From: an uncultured Clostridia bacterium
Lineage (GTDB): Bacteria > Bacillota > Clostridia > UBA1381
NCBI GenBank assembly: GCA_910578235.1
Contig: CAJTPP010000071.1
Location: forward strand, 1-14,428
DNA: 14,428 bases
Reading direction: 5' to 3'
Below, piece by piece: positions 7,555 to 14,112 of this stretch. The position numbers and the translations under genes are program-made. The notes beneath the pieces are model-generated. The model was not told where the DNA came from, searched no databases, and saw only the letters and a list, made by a program, of their open reading frames with translations. Within the stretch, counting starts at the first letter, position 1; each line of letters begins with the position of its first letter.

Positions 7555-7812
7555 TTAAAGATTTGTCTTTAAAAATTCCTCCACCGCTCTTGCCGCTTCA
7601 TCCTCGTCGGAGCCGTCAACCGTTACATTAATTGTATTTCCGCATTTCACTCCAAGTCCCATTACCGCAAATATTCTCTTTGCATCTCCGCTTTTATCGT
7701 CCTTTTCAATCGTAATTGACGACTGATATTTTGCCGCTTCTTTTACGAGAATTCCGGCCGGTCTTGCGTGTATTCCCTGCGGATCCGTTATTGTATAGCT
7801 GAATTGTTTCAT
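7555..7812 (-). CDS. HPr-family phosphocarrier protein with Arg at position 46
   Basis: An 85-residue protein, the normal length for HPr, the PTS phosphocarrier that passes phosphate from enzyme I to sugar-specific IIA domains. The active-site region GIHARPAG has the phosphorylatable His at position 15 and Arg at 17. The block usually containing regulatory Ser46 (LKSIMGVMSLG in Bacillus subtilis) reads AKRIFAVMGLG here, so position 46 is Arg. It should therefore take part in phosphotransfer but not be a substrate of HPr kinase at that site. Crh, by contrast, keeps Ser46 and lacks His15, so this is not Crh. AAGGAG precedes the ATG. It is a single gene with its own terminator; pflB lies downstream behind a separate promoter. 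It may be the general HPr or a second paralogue; the window cannot tell. Confidence 0.9.
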   Translation of the reverse strand: MKQFSYTITDPQGIHARPAGILVKEAAKYQSSITIEKDDKSGDAKRIFAVMGLGVKCGNTINVTVDGSDEDEAARAVEEFLKTNL

Positions 7813-8067
7813 TGTTTTCTCTCCTTATAACTATGATATTTTATTATATGCCATTTTTTCAATTTATACATATCATTTACTGAATAAGGAATATTTATTC
7901 ACACCCATCCATCTTTATAAGCTATACTTTTTAATGTAAAATTCATTCTATAATACTTTCTGTCAACAGTGAATTTAATTTTTTACAGCATAATATATCA
8001 TTATAGAAATTTGTTTTTTTAGAGATCTGACTGTTGGATGGCTTGGAAATACAACATTACGTTTTTA
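7813..8067. other. AT-rich intergenic region upstream of the HPr gene
   Basis: Very AT-rich, with no convincing open reading frame. Promoter-like pieces for HPr on the minus strand include TTGACA (7961-7966) without a good -10, TTTACA (7935-7940) with TATAAA (7914-7919) at a short 15-bp spacing, and a lone TATAAT near the HPr start; none is compelling. A 7-bp inverted repeat TGAATAA/TTATTCA occupies 7881-7901. I see no terminator for the upstream GNAT gene. Confidence 0.4.
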
Positions 8068-8577
8068 TCATATCCCAAAAGCTTCATCATATTTGATAAA
8101 TCCATTTAACTTATCTCTATTTCCATCAAAACATATTGCCATAAAATTTCCGTCATCAACTTCAAAAGACGCTTTAATCCCATATTTGCTTGCAGGAACA
8201 TAACCGGCTTTTGGATAATAATTTGAATGTCCTAAAACAACAGAATACTCATATCCCAATTTATGAGCAATCATATGCCCGTGCTCTATCAATGATAATC
8301 CTATCCCCTGATTTTGATATTCCGGCAAAACAGAAAGCGGAGCAAGAGCCAGCACCTCCACATCATTCACCAACGCTTTTGTAAAAAGAATATGTCCCAC
8401 AATTCTGCCATCTTCAATTGCAACAAGAGACAATTCCGGAATAAATGATTTGCTTTTCCTCAACTCAACAACTAAATCCTGCTCATTGCCGTCACTGTGT
8501 TCAGCGCTTTCAAAAGATTTTTTTATTATTTTATACACTTTATCATAATCTGCCATTTTTTCTTGCCTGATATTCAA
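8068..8577 (-). CDS. GNAT-family N-acetyltransferase, YhbS-like
   Basis: A 169-residue cytoplasmic acetyltransferase. The N-terminus MNIRQEKMADYDKVYKIIKK is typical of the YhbS group. The acetyl-CoA pyrophosphate-binding loop is in SVLPEYQNQGIGLSLIEHG (Q88-N89-Q90-G91-I92-G93), followed by the characteristic GYEYSVVLGHSNYYPKAGY (108-126). I choose the TTG at 8575-8577 as start: AAAGAGG lies 8 nt before it, whereas the in-frame GTG at 8584-8586 overlaps that ribosome binding site. Its substrate is unknown (small molecule, peptide or antibiotic amine). Codon use differs from its neighbours: Leu is mostly TTG/TTA, Gly is GGA/GGG and Ala GCG is scarce, while flanking genes favour CTT/CTC/CTG and GGC. 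It stands alone between AT-rich gaps and may have been acquired by transfer. Confidence 0.87.
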   Translation of the reverse strand: MNIRQEKMADYDKVYKIIKKSFESAEHSDGNEQDLVVELRKSKSFIPELSLVAIEDGRIVGHILFTKALVNDVEVLALAPLSVLPEYQNQGIGLSLIEHGHMIAHKLGYEYSVVLGHSNYYPKAGYVPASKYGIKASFEVDDGNFMAICFDGNRDKLNGFIKYDEAFGI

Positions 8578-8585
8578 AATACACA

Positions 8586-8592
8586 CCTCTTT
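8586..8592 (-). promoter_or_regulatory. Ribosome binding site that fixes a TTG start
   Basis: AAAGAGG on the minus strand stands 8 nt before the TTG at 8575-8577. The upstream in-frame GTG shares its first G with this site and cannot be the functional start. Confidence 0.6.
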
Positions 8593-8682
8593 AAAAAATT
8601 CTCATCTAAAATCAATTACATTGTATAAACAACACAATTCAGAGCAATTAAATCATTGATCTTTTACCAAACAAACTTCTAT

Positions 8683-8717
8683 AGCAATATATTTTTTCAC
8701 AATAAAAATATATTGCT
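8683..8717. repeat. 14-bp perfect inverted repeat between the GNAT and amidase genes
   Basis: Arms 8683-8696 and 8704-8717 (AGCAATATATTTTT and its complement) enclose 7 nt. There is no run of T after the stem in either direction, so it is not a standard terminator. It could be a regulatory hairpin upstream of the GNAT gene or a remnant of a small inverted-repeat element. The rest of the 8578-8781 gap is AT-rich without a clear promoter. Confidence 0.5.
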
Positions 8718-8755
8718 GTCACTATGAATACCACTTATTATATAAAGCTTACCCC

Positions 8756-8778
8756 AAAAGACTGCAAAACAGTCTTTT
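8756..8778. terminator. Terminator of the phosphate-response operon
   Basis: Arms AAAAGACTG and CAGTCTTTT form a 9-bp stem with a 5-nt loop, starting 3 nt after the amidase stop codon. The T-run is partly inside the stem, so termination is possible in both directions. Confidence 0.65.
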
Positions 8779-8781
8779 CCT

Positions 8782-9750
8782 CTAATCATTAAAAAATTCA
8801 TCTATACCCTCGGCGATTGCCCGCCCGATTTCATCGCTTGAAGACCGCAAAACCTCCAGATCTGTGACGCTGTCAAAAAATCCGATTTCAAGATAAGCTA
8901 TAGGCACCGGGCATTTGTTAAACAAAATCAAATATTCCTCGCCGCCGATGGGAGGATTGCATTCAAGCCCGCTTGCTGAAGAGATCTTTGAATTTATACG
9001 CTCCGCAAGCCCGTTTGATCTTTCAGTATAATCCTCCGGTATACCCGCCTGAGTATACGCCTCTCCCAGACTTATGTACGAGGTTCCATGCCCCCCTCCC
9101 GCGTTTGAATGTATACAGACATACGCCGACGCGTCAGAGGATGCGCTTATATCATTATTCGGAAAGCAATACGAAACGCGCTTATTCATGGACGGATTTT
9201 GCCCGCTTGACGTCCTTGTCATACGCACCTCATACCCCATATATTCAAGATATTTCCGGGCGGCTTCAGCATTTGCAAGATTGATTTCAGGCTCCGTGTC
9301 CCTGTCTCCGTTTTCCAGTCTGTACCAGCACGAGCCGTTTTCGGGAGCTGTGCCCGTACAGCCGCTCCCCTCGCAGTCCTTATAAAAAGTACCGTTCTTG
9401 TAATGCCGCCATTCTCCCCATTCACCGCGCGCCTCATTATAAATATAACCCTCGTCCGCTTTTTCCTCGTCAGACATAAAAGACGACTCTTTTCCATGTC
9501 CCGCGTCCAAAACAATGACTTTGCGGACATCATCAACGTCATCAGCAACCATATTGCTTTTAACAGTGAAAGTATCAGATACAGCCATCTCCCTGAGCAT
9601 ATCTGTCTCCGGCAAGACAATATCTTCATTTTCATCGCGGTTTTTACGATTACTGTGTATAAATACGGCCGATATACAAAATACCGCCGACACAAGCAGC
9701 AATATCAGAGCGGCGCGTGTTACACGTTTTAATTGATCATTATTTATCAC
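8782..9750 (-). CDS. Membrane-anchored N-acetylmuramoyl-L-alanine amidase (Amidase_3) with Cys/Trp-rich insert
   Basis: A 322-residue zinc amidase that cleaves the bond between N-acetylmuramic acid and L-alanine in peptidoglycan. One membrane helix (about 13-31) near the N-terminus anchors it with the catalytic domain outside. Zinc ligands are H85 in LDAGHG, E155 in PEINLANA and H214 in VCIHSNAGGG; the catalytic Glu is E288 in YLEIGFFDS. Between the first and second ligands is an insert of about 60 residues with three Cys (126, 131, 141) and several Trp, including GEWGEWRHYKNG. The start is uncertain: AGAGGA (9757-9762) is 6 nt from the GTG at 9750 but touches the ATG at 9756, and a TTG at 9771 is also open. 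It is the last gene of the operon, 33 nt after the kinase. Its job may be wall remodelling under phosphate control. Confidence 0.88.
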   Translation of the reverse strand: MINNDQLKRVTRAALILLLVSAVFCISAVFIHSNRKNRDENEDIVLPETDMLREMAVSDTFTVKSNMVADDVDDVRKVIVLDAGHGKESSFMSDEEKADEGYIYNEARGEWGEWRHYKNGTFYKDCEGSGCTGTAPENGSCWYRLENGDRDTEPEINLANAEAARKYLEYMGYEVRMTRTSSGQNPSMNKRVSYCFPNNDISASSDASAYVCIHSNAGGGHGTSYISLGEAYTQAGIPEDYTERSNGLAERINSKISSASGLECNPPIGGEEYLILFNKCPVPIAYLEIGFFDSVTDLEVLRSSSDEIGRAIAEGIDEFFND

Positions 9751-9756
9751 TTTCAT

Positions 9757-9762
9757 TCCTCT
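9757..9762 (-). promoter_or_regulatory. Ribosome binding site favouring a GTG start for the amidase
   Basis: AGAGGA on the minus strand is 6 nt from the GTG at 9748-9750 and has no gap to the ATG at 9754-9756. The GTG is therefore preferred, though the ATG differs by only two codons. Confidence 0.45.
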
Positions 9763-9783
9763 ATCCAACAATATCAGTATTCT

Positions 9784-10818
9784 TTACTGATCCTCAGCGT
9801 CATACGGAAATGTTACATACATCGTTGTACCCTTGCCCAGCACGCTCTTTACGCTTATAGACGCATTATGACAGGCGCATATATGCTTAACTATTGATAA
9901 ACCGAGTCCTGTTCCTCCCACTTTTTTGGAATGGCTTTTATCCACACGATAAAAACGCTCAAATATTCTTTCCGTATCAGTCTCCGGTATGCCTATACCA
10001 GTATCCTTTACAAACAGCTCTACTCCGTCAACCGTTTCTCCCACAAAAATCACTATTTTTCCGTTTTCTTTATTATATTTCACGGCGTTGTCAACAAGGT
10101 TATATACAAGCTCGCTTATACGCGTCGGATTTCCACATATTACGGCGGGCGTCTTACTGTAATAAATCTGAATTCCCCGCTGCTTTGCCGACTTTTCCAA
10201 AACATGTATAGTTTCCTCTGTAATAAGCGCCAAATCCACCTGTTCCGCCGCTTCAGGCTGTGTCTGCTCGTCAAGACTGGACAGGTTTATTATATCGTCA
10301 ATAAGCGTAAGCAGTCTGTCCGACTCCTTTTCTATTTTCTCGCCAAACTCGGATATATCCTCCTTTTTAGCTATTCCGTTATTAATCATCTGCGCGTAAC
10401 CCGAAATAGTCGTAAGCGGCGTTTTCAGCTCATGAGACACATTCGCCGTAAACTCGCGTCTTATCTTTTCCAGTTCTGCCTTCTGCTCGTTTTCATTCGC
10501 TATACGCAAAAAAAACGGCTTCAGTTCATCATATATATCAGCGTTGTCAATATTATTTATATCCAGGCTGTTTATAGGCTTCATTATGCGTTTTGTAAGA
10601 CGTTTTGAAACAGGAAACGCCACTCCTATTACAGCCGCCACTATCACCGCGAGCATAATCGGCAGTATGCCCAGCCCCATATCTTTTACAGCCTCAACGG
10701 AGCCGGCATTTTCCATCAGATATATTTGCGCATAATACGCCGAGAACATAAGCGCGGCGCTTATAATCACCGTTGATATTACAAACACCAGCAGCGTTCT
10801 GTTAATCGCTTTCCTCAT
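9784..10818 (-). CDS. Sensor histidine kinase, PhoR type, small periplasmic loop
   Basis: A 344-residue membrane kinase. Two helices (about 10-31 and 49-70) enclose only about 17 residues outside the cell, too few for a ligand-binding domain. A HAMP-like linker (about 70-110) leads to the HisKA dimerisation domain with phosphoacceptor H129 in ANVSHELKTPLTTISGYAQ. The ATP-binding domain shows ELVYNLVDNAVKYN (N244), DTGIGIP (272-278), FERFYRVDKSHS and GGTGLGLSIVKH (301-312). No PAS domain is present, unlike Bacillus subtilis PhoR. The ATG overlaps the regulator's TGA by 4 nt, so translation is probably coupled. Because the sensor part is minimal, it may respond to another membrane protein. The nearby PhoU-containing transporter is a candidate by analogy with PstSCAB-PhoU control of PhoR. 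Confidence 0.92.
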   Translation of the reverse strand: MRKAINRTLLVFVISTVIISAALMFSAYYAQIYLMENAGSVEAVKDMGLGILPIMLAVIVAAVIGVAFPVSKRLTKRIMKPINSLDINNIDNADIYDELKPFFLRIANENEQKAELEKIRREFTANVSHELKTPLTTISGYAQMINNGIAKKEDISEFGEKIEKESDRLLTLIDDIINLSSLDEQTQPEAAEQVDLALITEETIHVLEKSAKQRGIQIYYSKTPAVICGNPTRISELVYNLVDNAVKYNKENGKIVIFVGETVDGVELFVKDTGIGIPETDTERIFERFYRVDKSHSKKVGGTGLGLSIVKHICACHNASISVKSVLGKGTTMYVTFPYDAEDQ

Positions 10819-11480
10819 ATTTTATATCCCACATTTCTTACAGTTTCAATACATTTACCCTTTTCTCCCAGCTTATGCCTGAGACTTCCTATGTGCACGT
10901 CAAGCGTTCTGCTCTCTCCCTCAAAATGATATCCCCATATTTTTTCAAGCAGTATCTCACGCGTCGCAACAGTACCTTTGTTTATAAGAAGGTATTTTAA
11001 AAGCTCAAATTCCTTAAAGGTAAGCGTTATCGCATCTCCGTCAATACTGACATTTCTGCTCTGAGTGTCAAGCGCTATACCCTTATAACTGATTATCCCC
11101 TCACCGGGCACAGCTGCGCGCCGCATAACAGCCTTTATTCTCGAAAGCAATTCCATAACTCCGAACGGTTTTGTCACATAATCGTCCGCTCCATGCTCAA
11201 AAGCCCGTACTTTATCGCTTTCTGTTCCCTTCGCGGTTATCATAATAACCGGAAGCTTTTCTGTTCTGTCATTACCCCTTATATCCTTTAATATTTCTAT
11301 TCCGTCCTTATCAGGAAGCATTATATCCAGCAATACCATTGACGGAAGACTTTTTCTGAGACGTTCCTCAAAAAGCGACGCGCTTTCAAATCCCTCAATC
11401 TCAAAGCCTAACGATTTTACGGCATAAGCTATAAGCTCTCTTATCCCCTCGTCATCCTCCACGCAATATATCATGCTCAT
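10815..11480 (-). CDS. OmpR-family response regulator, PhoP/PhoB type
   Basis: A 221-residue transcription regulator. The receiver domain (about 1-118) has E8/D9/D10, phosphoacceptor D52 in LLDIMLPDKDG, T82 in MITAKG and K104 in VTKPFG. The winged-helix DNA-binding domain (about 128-221) includes LTFKEFELLKYLL, ILLEKIWGY and the recognition-helix region RTLDVHIGSLRHKLG, ending in TVRNVGYKI. GGAGG precedes the ATG at 11478-11480; an internal ATG two codons later is less well spaced. It lies 44 nt after the Na+/Pi cotransporter and overlaps its kinase. Gene order and a PhoP-box-like array upstream of the operon suggest that it controls phosphate genes, including its own operon. Sequence alone cannot separate a PhoP/PhoB from other OmpR-type regulators, so the specific role is inferred. 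Confidence 0.93.
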   Translation of the reverse strand: MSMIYCVEDDEGIRELIAYAVKSLGFEIEGFESASLFEERLRKSLPSMVLLDIMLPDKDGIEILKDIRGNDRTEKLPVIMITAKGTESDKVRAFEHGADDYVTKPFGVMELLSRIKAVMRRAAVPGEGIISYKGIALDTQSRNVSIDGDAITLTFKEFELLKYLLINKGTVATREILLEKIWGYHFEGESRTLDVHIGSLRHKLGEKGKCIETVRNVGYKI

Positions 11481-11524
11481 ATTATGTCCTCCAATAGTGT
11501 AGTATCCTTTAAAAATCCGCTTTT

Positions 11525-13291
11525 CTATTCAGCGTCAGATGAAAACGAAAACGGCAGCGCGTATTTTTTACTGTACGCAACGCACATTTCTTTGTAATCA
11601 TCATTATTTCTTCTGTGACTCATTACATTGTGTATATCGTAATTTTCATCATTAAACTCAATTATAGCCGCCGCGACATTGGCGCAGTGATCTGAAATTT
11701 TTTCAAGCGCGGTTATATAATCCGTAAAAACAAATCCCTGATCAACTGTGCATCTTCCCTGCTGCATACGTTTTATATGACGGTTTTTAAGATCATTTCT
11801 TAATCGATCAATAATATCCTCAAGCGGCTCAACCTTATTTGCAAGCTTTACGTTATTTTCTGAAAAAGCGCTGATCGTGAGATCAATTATTTCTCCTACC
11901 GCATTTACCATTATTGTTATTTCCTGCCGAGCCTTATCAGAGAAATGTACCTCCTTGTCACGCTTTTCTCTCGCGGTAAACACAAGATCCGCCGTATAGT
12001 CGGTCATCTTCTCAAAGTCTGATATGGCGTGCAGAAGTATAGAAACTTTCTGCGCGTCAATCGTGTCGAGATTTTCCGCCGACAGCTTAATGAGATACGC
12101 TCCGAGAGCATCCTCATATTCATCAGCCGCGCTTTCTGTTTCAATGATTTCCTTGTCGTTCTTCTCCGAATATTTTGAAACACATTCCTGCGCCAGCGTG
12201 AAACTGTCCTTTACCATATACGCCATATTCGTAGCCAGAGCCATGCATTGTTCAACCGCGAAAGACGGTGTCTGCAAAAATCTGTCGTCAAGTATGGCAA
12301 ACGCGTTCTTTTCCGCGCCCTCCCTAATGGTAAGACGCACAAGCTTTTCAATCAGCTTTGTACACGGAAGAAGAACAATTGTTGATACCACATTAAAGAA
12401 GGTATGAATTACAGCGATATAAAATGCGCTTATTGAAGAATTTATAAAAGCAAATCTCAATACCGCGTTAAGAGCGTAAAACACTCCCATAAACAACACC
12501 GCGCTTATAATTTTTATATATAAGTTAGCCACCGCGGCGCGCTTTGCGTTTTTGCTTGTCCCAATGCATGAAATCATTGCTGTTATACATGTGCCTATAT
12601 TTTGTCCCATCAAAATCGGTATAGCCGTACCGAAAGTTATCTGTCCGGTAGCGCTGAGCGCCTGCAAAATGCCGACAGACGCTGACGAGGACTGAATAAT
12701 TGCTGTAAGCACCGCGCCGACCAGCAGTCCCAGTACAGGATTGGAGAACATTACAAGAATATTGGCAAACGCCGGCGAGTCCTTTAAACCCGAAACAGCG
12801 TCTGACATAGTATCCATACCGAACATCAGTACGGAAAAACCGATAAGTATATTACCGATACTTTTCTTCTTATCGCTCTTTGAAGCCATCAGCAATATTA
12901 TACCTATCAGCGCGAGTACAGGCGTAAAATTTTCAGGCTTTACAATATTCGCCAGAACGCTGTCACCCTGCACGCCCGACAAGCTCAAAATCCACGCTGT
13001 CACCGTTGTGCCGATATTAGCGCCCATCATGACGCCTATTGACTGGGTAAGCTTCATTATGCCCGAATTAACAAAACCAACCACCATGACCGTAGTAGCT
13101 GAAGACGATTGTATAACCGCCGTGACAACAGCTCCGAGCAGCACACCCATAAGAGGGTTTGAGGTAAGCTTTTCAAGTATTATTTCCAGCTTGCCTCCGC
13201 CAAGTTTTTTCAGTCCGTCTCCCATTACATTCATTCCGTAAAGAAACATTGCGAGACCGCCAAACATGCTGAATAATTCAAAAATATCCAT
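11525..13291 (-). CDS. Na+/Pi cotransporter family protein with C-terminal PhoU-like domain
   Basis: A 588-residue membrane protein of the NptA/YjbB (SLC34-like) family. The transport part (about 1-315) consists of two related halves, each with the signature Gln-Ser-Ser-Ser: QSSSATT at 61-67 and QSSSASVG at 200-207. These are followed by GANIGTT (90-96) and GQNIGTC (229-235). Several hydrophobic helices accompany them. The cytoplasmic part (about 345-550) is helical and PhoU-like, with DFEKMTDYTADL and LEKISDHCANVA. PhoU domains link phosphate transport to kinase signalling in the Pst system; here the same function may be fused to the transporter. GAGGT precedes the ATG at 13289-13291. It is first in an operon with a PhoP/PhoR-like pair and an amidase. 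The family can also export phosphate, so direction is not certain. Confidence 0.92.
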   Translation of the reverse strand: MDIFELFSMFGGLAMFLYGMNVMGDGLKKLGGGKLEIILEKLTSNPLMGVLLGAVVTAVIQSSSATTVMVVGFVNSGIMKLTQSIGVMMGANIGTTVTAWILSLSGVQGDSVLANIVKPENFTPVLALIGIILLMASKSDKKKSIGNILIGFSVLMFGMDTMSDAVSGLKDSPAFANILVMFSNPVLGLLVGAVLTAIIQSSSASVGILQALSATGQITFGTAIPILMGQNIGTCITAMISCIGTSKNAKRAAVANLYIKIISAVLFMGVFYALNAVLRFAFINSSISAFYIAVIHTFFNVVSTIVLLPCTKLIEKLVRLTIREGAEKNAFAILDDRFLQTPSFAVEQCMALATNMAYMVKDSFTLAQECVSKYSEKNDKEIIETESAADEYEDALGAYLIKLSAENLDTIDAQKVSILLHAISDFEKMTDYTADLVFTAREKRDKEVHFSDKARQEITIMVNAVGEIIDLTISAFSENNVKLANKVEPLEDIIDRLRNDLKNRHIKRMQQGRCTVDQGFVFTDYITALEKISDHCANVAAAIIEFNDENYDIHNVMSHRRNNDDYKEMCVAYSKKYALPFSFSSDAE

Positions 13292-13338
13292 AACCGCACC
13301 TCATTTGTGTTTTAATTTTCCAAAAAAATCCTAAATAA

Positions 13339-13344
13339 ATTATA
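13339..13344 (-). promoter_or_regulatory. -10 element of the nptA-like operon promoter
   Basis: A consensus TATAAT on the minus strand. No proper -35 lies at 16-18 bp; that space is occupied by a TTTACA hexamer of the 11-bp array. This arrangement resembles activator-dependent promoters of the Bacillus Pho regulon, where PhoP boxes replace the -35. Confidence 0.55.
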
Positions 13345-13392
13345 TACAGGTAATGTAAAATTGTATTCAAGGTTATCTTAAATTTATGTAAA
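13343..13392 (-). promoter_or_regulatory. Array of five 11-bp-spaced hexamers resembling PhoP boxes
   Basis: Read on the minus strand, hexamers start every 11 bp: TTTACA (13387-13392), TTAAGA (13376-13381), TTGAAT (13365-13370), TTTACA (13354-13359) and TGTATA (13343-13348). The Bacillus PhoP box is TT(A/T/C)A(C/T)A, repeated with about 5 nt between copies. Two hexamers match fully, TTAAGA and TGTATA miss one position each, and TTGAAT fits poorly. The first lies within the last codons of the upstream glycosylase gene, and the last overlaps the -10. Confidence 0.5.
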
Positions 13393-13857
13393 ATTTTTTA
13401 TTATACTCCAGCTTTCAATCAATCTGTCAATACTGAAAGCGGCGTTGGCGGGACTTGTAGAAGGCAGTTTTACCGCCGTTTTGCCGTCATTATATTTACA
13501 AAATAATTTATACGCGGTATTTCCGTTTGTAAAAATCTGACGTATCTCCGTTCTGTCAAGAATAGTGTTTAAATCATTAGGCGTAACATTTTTAATGGAG
13601 CTGTCTGACGAGCCTTCTATATCACAGCTGTGTATCACGTCCCAGACCGCAATATTATTCCTGAGCAAAAATTGTTTTTTCTCATCTGTACTCCCCGGGC
13701 ATTCTTCATTCATTACCGCAGACACCACACGCCAAAAGCGGTTCTGAGGATGACCATAAAAGAAATTGGTTTCTCTTGACTTTACCGAGGGAAAACTTCC
13801 CAGAATTAATATCCGTGAATTGATATCATATACAGGTTTTATTGTATGCGTTTCCAT
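13384..13857 (-). CDS. DNA-deoxyinosine (hypoxanthine/uracil) glycosylase, UDG superfamily family 6 type
   Basis: A 157-residue base-excision repair enzyme that removes deaminated bases, mainly hypoxanthine and perhaps uracil, from DNA. The first motif, ILILGSFPSVKSR (16-28), continues into FFYGHPQNRFWRV (32-44); N39 lies in this active-site block. The second motif is LPSTSPANA (131-139). Length and both motifs fit the stand-alone family; MUG-type mismatch glycosylases are related but differ in motif 1. The true start is the ATG at 13855-13857, with GGAGG 6 nt upstream and a perfect promoter before it. The frame stays open further upstream only because it reads through the terminator and the tRNA-Tyr gene. 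It is a single gene, followed by the phosphate operon promoter. Confidence 0.9.
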   Translation of the reverse strand: METHTIKPVYDINSRILILGSFPSVKSRETNFFYGHPQNRFWRVVSAVMNEECPGSTDEKKQFLLRNNIAVWDVIHSCDIEGSSDSSIKNVTPNDLNTILDRTEIRQIFTNGNTAYKLFCKYNDGKTAVKLPSTSPANAAFSIDRLIESWSIIKNFT

Positions 13858-13881
13858 ATTAATCCTCCGTTTCTGCTTACT

Positions 13882-13910
13882 ATTATATCCTATTATTCTC
13901 CCTTTGTAAA
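13882..13910 (-). promoter_or_regulatory. Promoter of the DNA glycosylase gene
   Basis: TTTACA (13905-13910), a 17-bp spacer and a consensus TATAAT (13882-13887) on the minus strand give a near-ideal sigma-A promoter. Transcription would start near 13875, leaving a leader of about 18 nt with GGAGG. Confidence 0.8.
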
Positions 13911-13940
13911 GAAACATCTTTTTGTATATTAATACTCCGT

Positions 13941-13979
13941 AAAAAATAAAAACTCTGATAATCACAAAGACTATCAGAG
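13941..13979 (-). terminator. Terminator of the tRNA cluster
   Basis: Arms 13972-13979 and 13953-13960 form an 8-bp stem with an 11-nt loop. On the minus strand it is followed by TTTTT-A-TTTTTT (13941-13952). It starts 12 nt after the 3' end of tRNA-Tyr and separates the tRNA transcript from the glycosylase promoter. Confidence 0.85.
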
Positions 13980-13991
13980 CTTTATTCATTC

Positions 13992-14076
13992 TGGTGGGAG
14001 AGAGTGGATTCGAACCACTGAAGTCGAAGACAACAGATTTACAGTCTGCCCCCTTTGGCCGCTCGGGAACTCTCCC
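13992..14076 (-). tRNA. tRNA-Tyr (anticodon GTA)
   Basis: An 85-nt cloverleaf with a 7-bp acceptor (GGGAGAG/CTCTCCC), discriminator A and encoded CCA. The anticodon loop is CTGTAAA, giving GTA. The long variable arm is as expected for bacterial tRNA-Tyr, and the T arm is AGTGG-TTCGAAT-CCACT. It lies 36 nt downstream of tRNA-Thr and is probably in the same transcript. Confidence 0.96.
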
Positions 14077-14112
14077 ATGTATAAGGGACAAGCTAAAGCT
14101 TATCCCTGTTTG

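Noticed and set aside
9931..10608. Plus-strand open frame of 225 codons
   Set aside because: It lies entirely opposite the PhoR-like kinase, has an unnatural Arg/Tyr/Leu/Phe-rich composition, and shows no domain or ribosome binding site.
12741..13241. Plus-strand open frame of 166 codons
   Set aside because: It is antisense to the strongly supported Na+/Pi cotransporter, and its Ser/Thr/Pro/Ile-rich content mirrors the hydrophobic codons of that gene.
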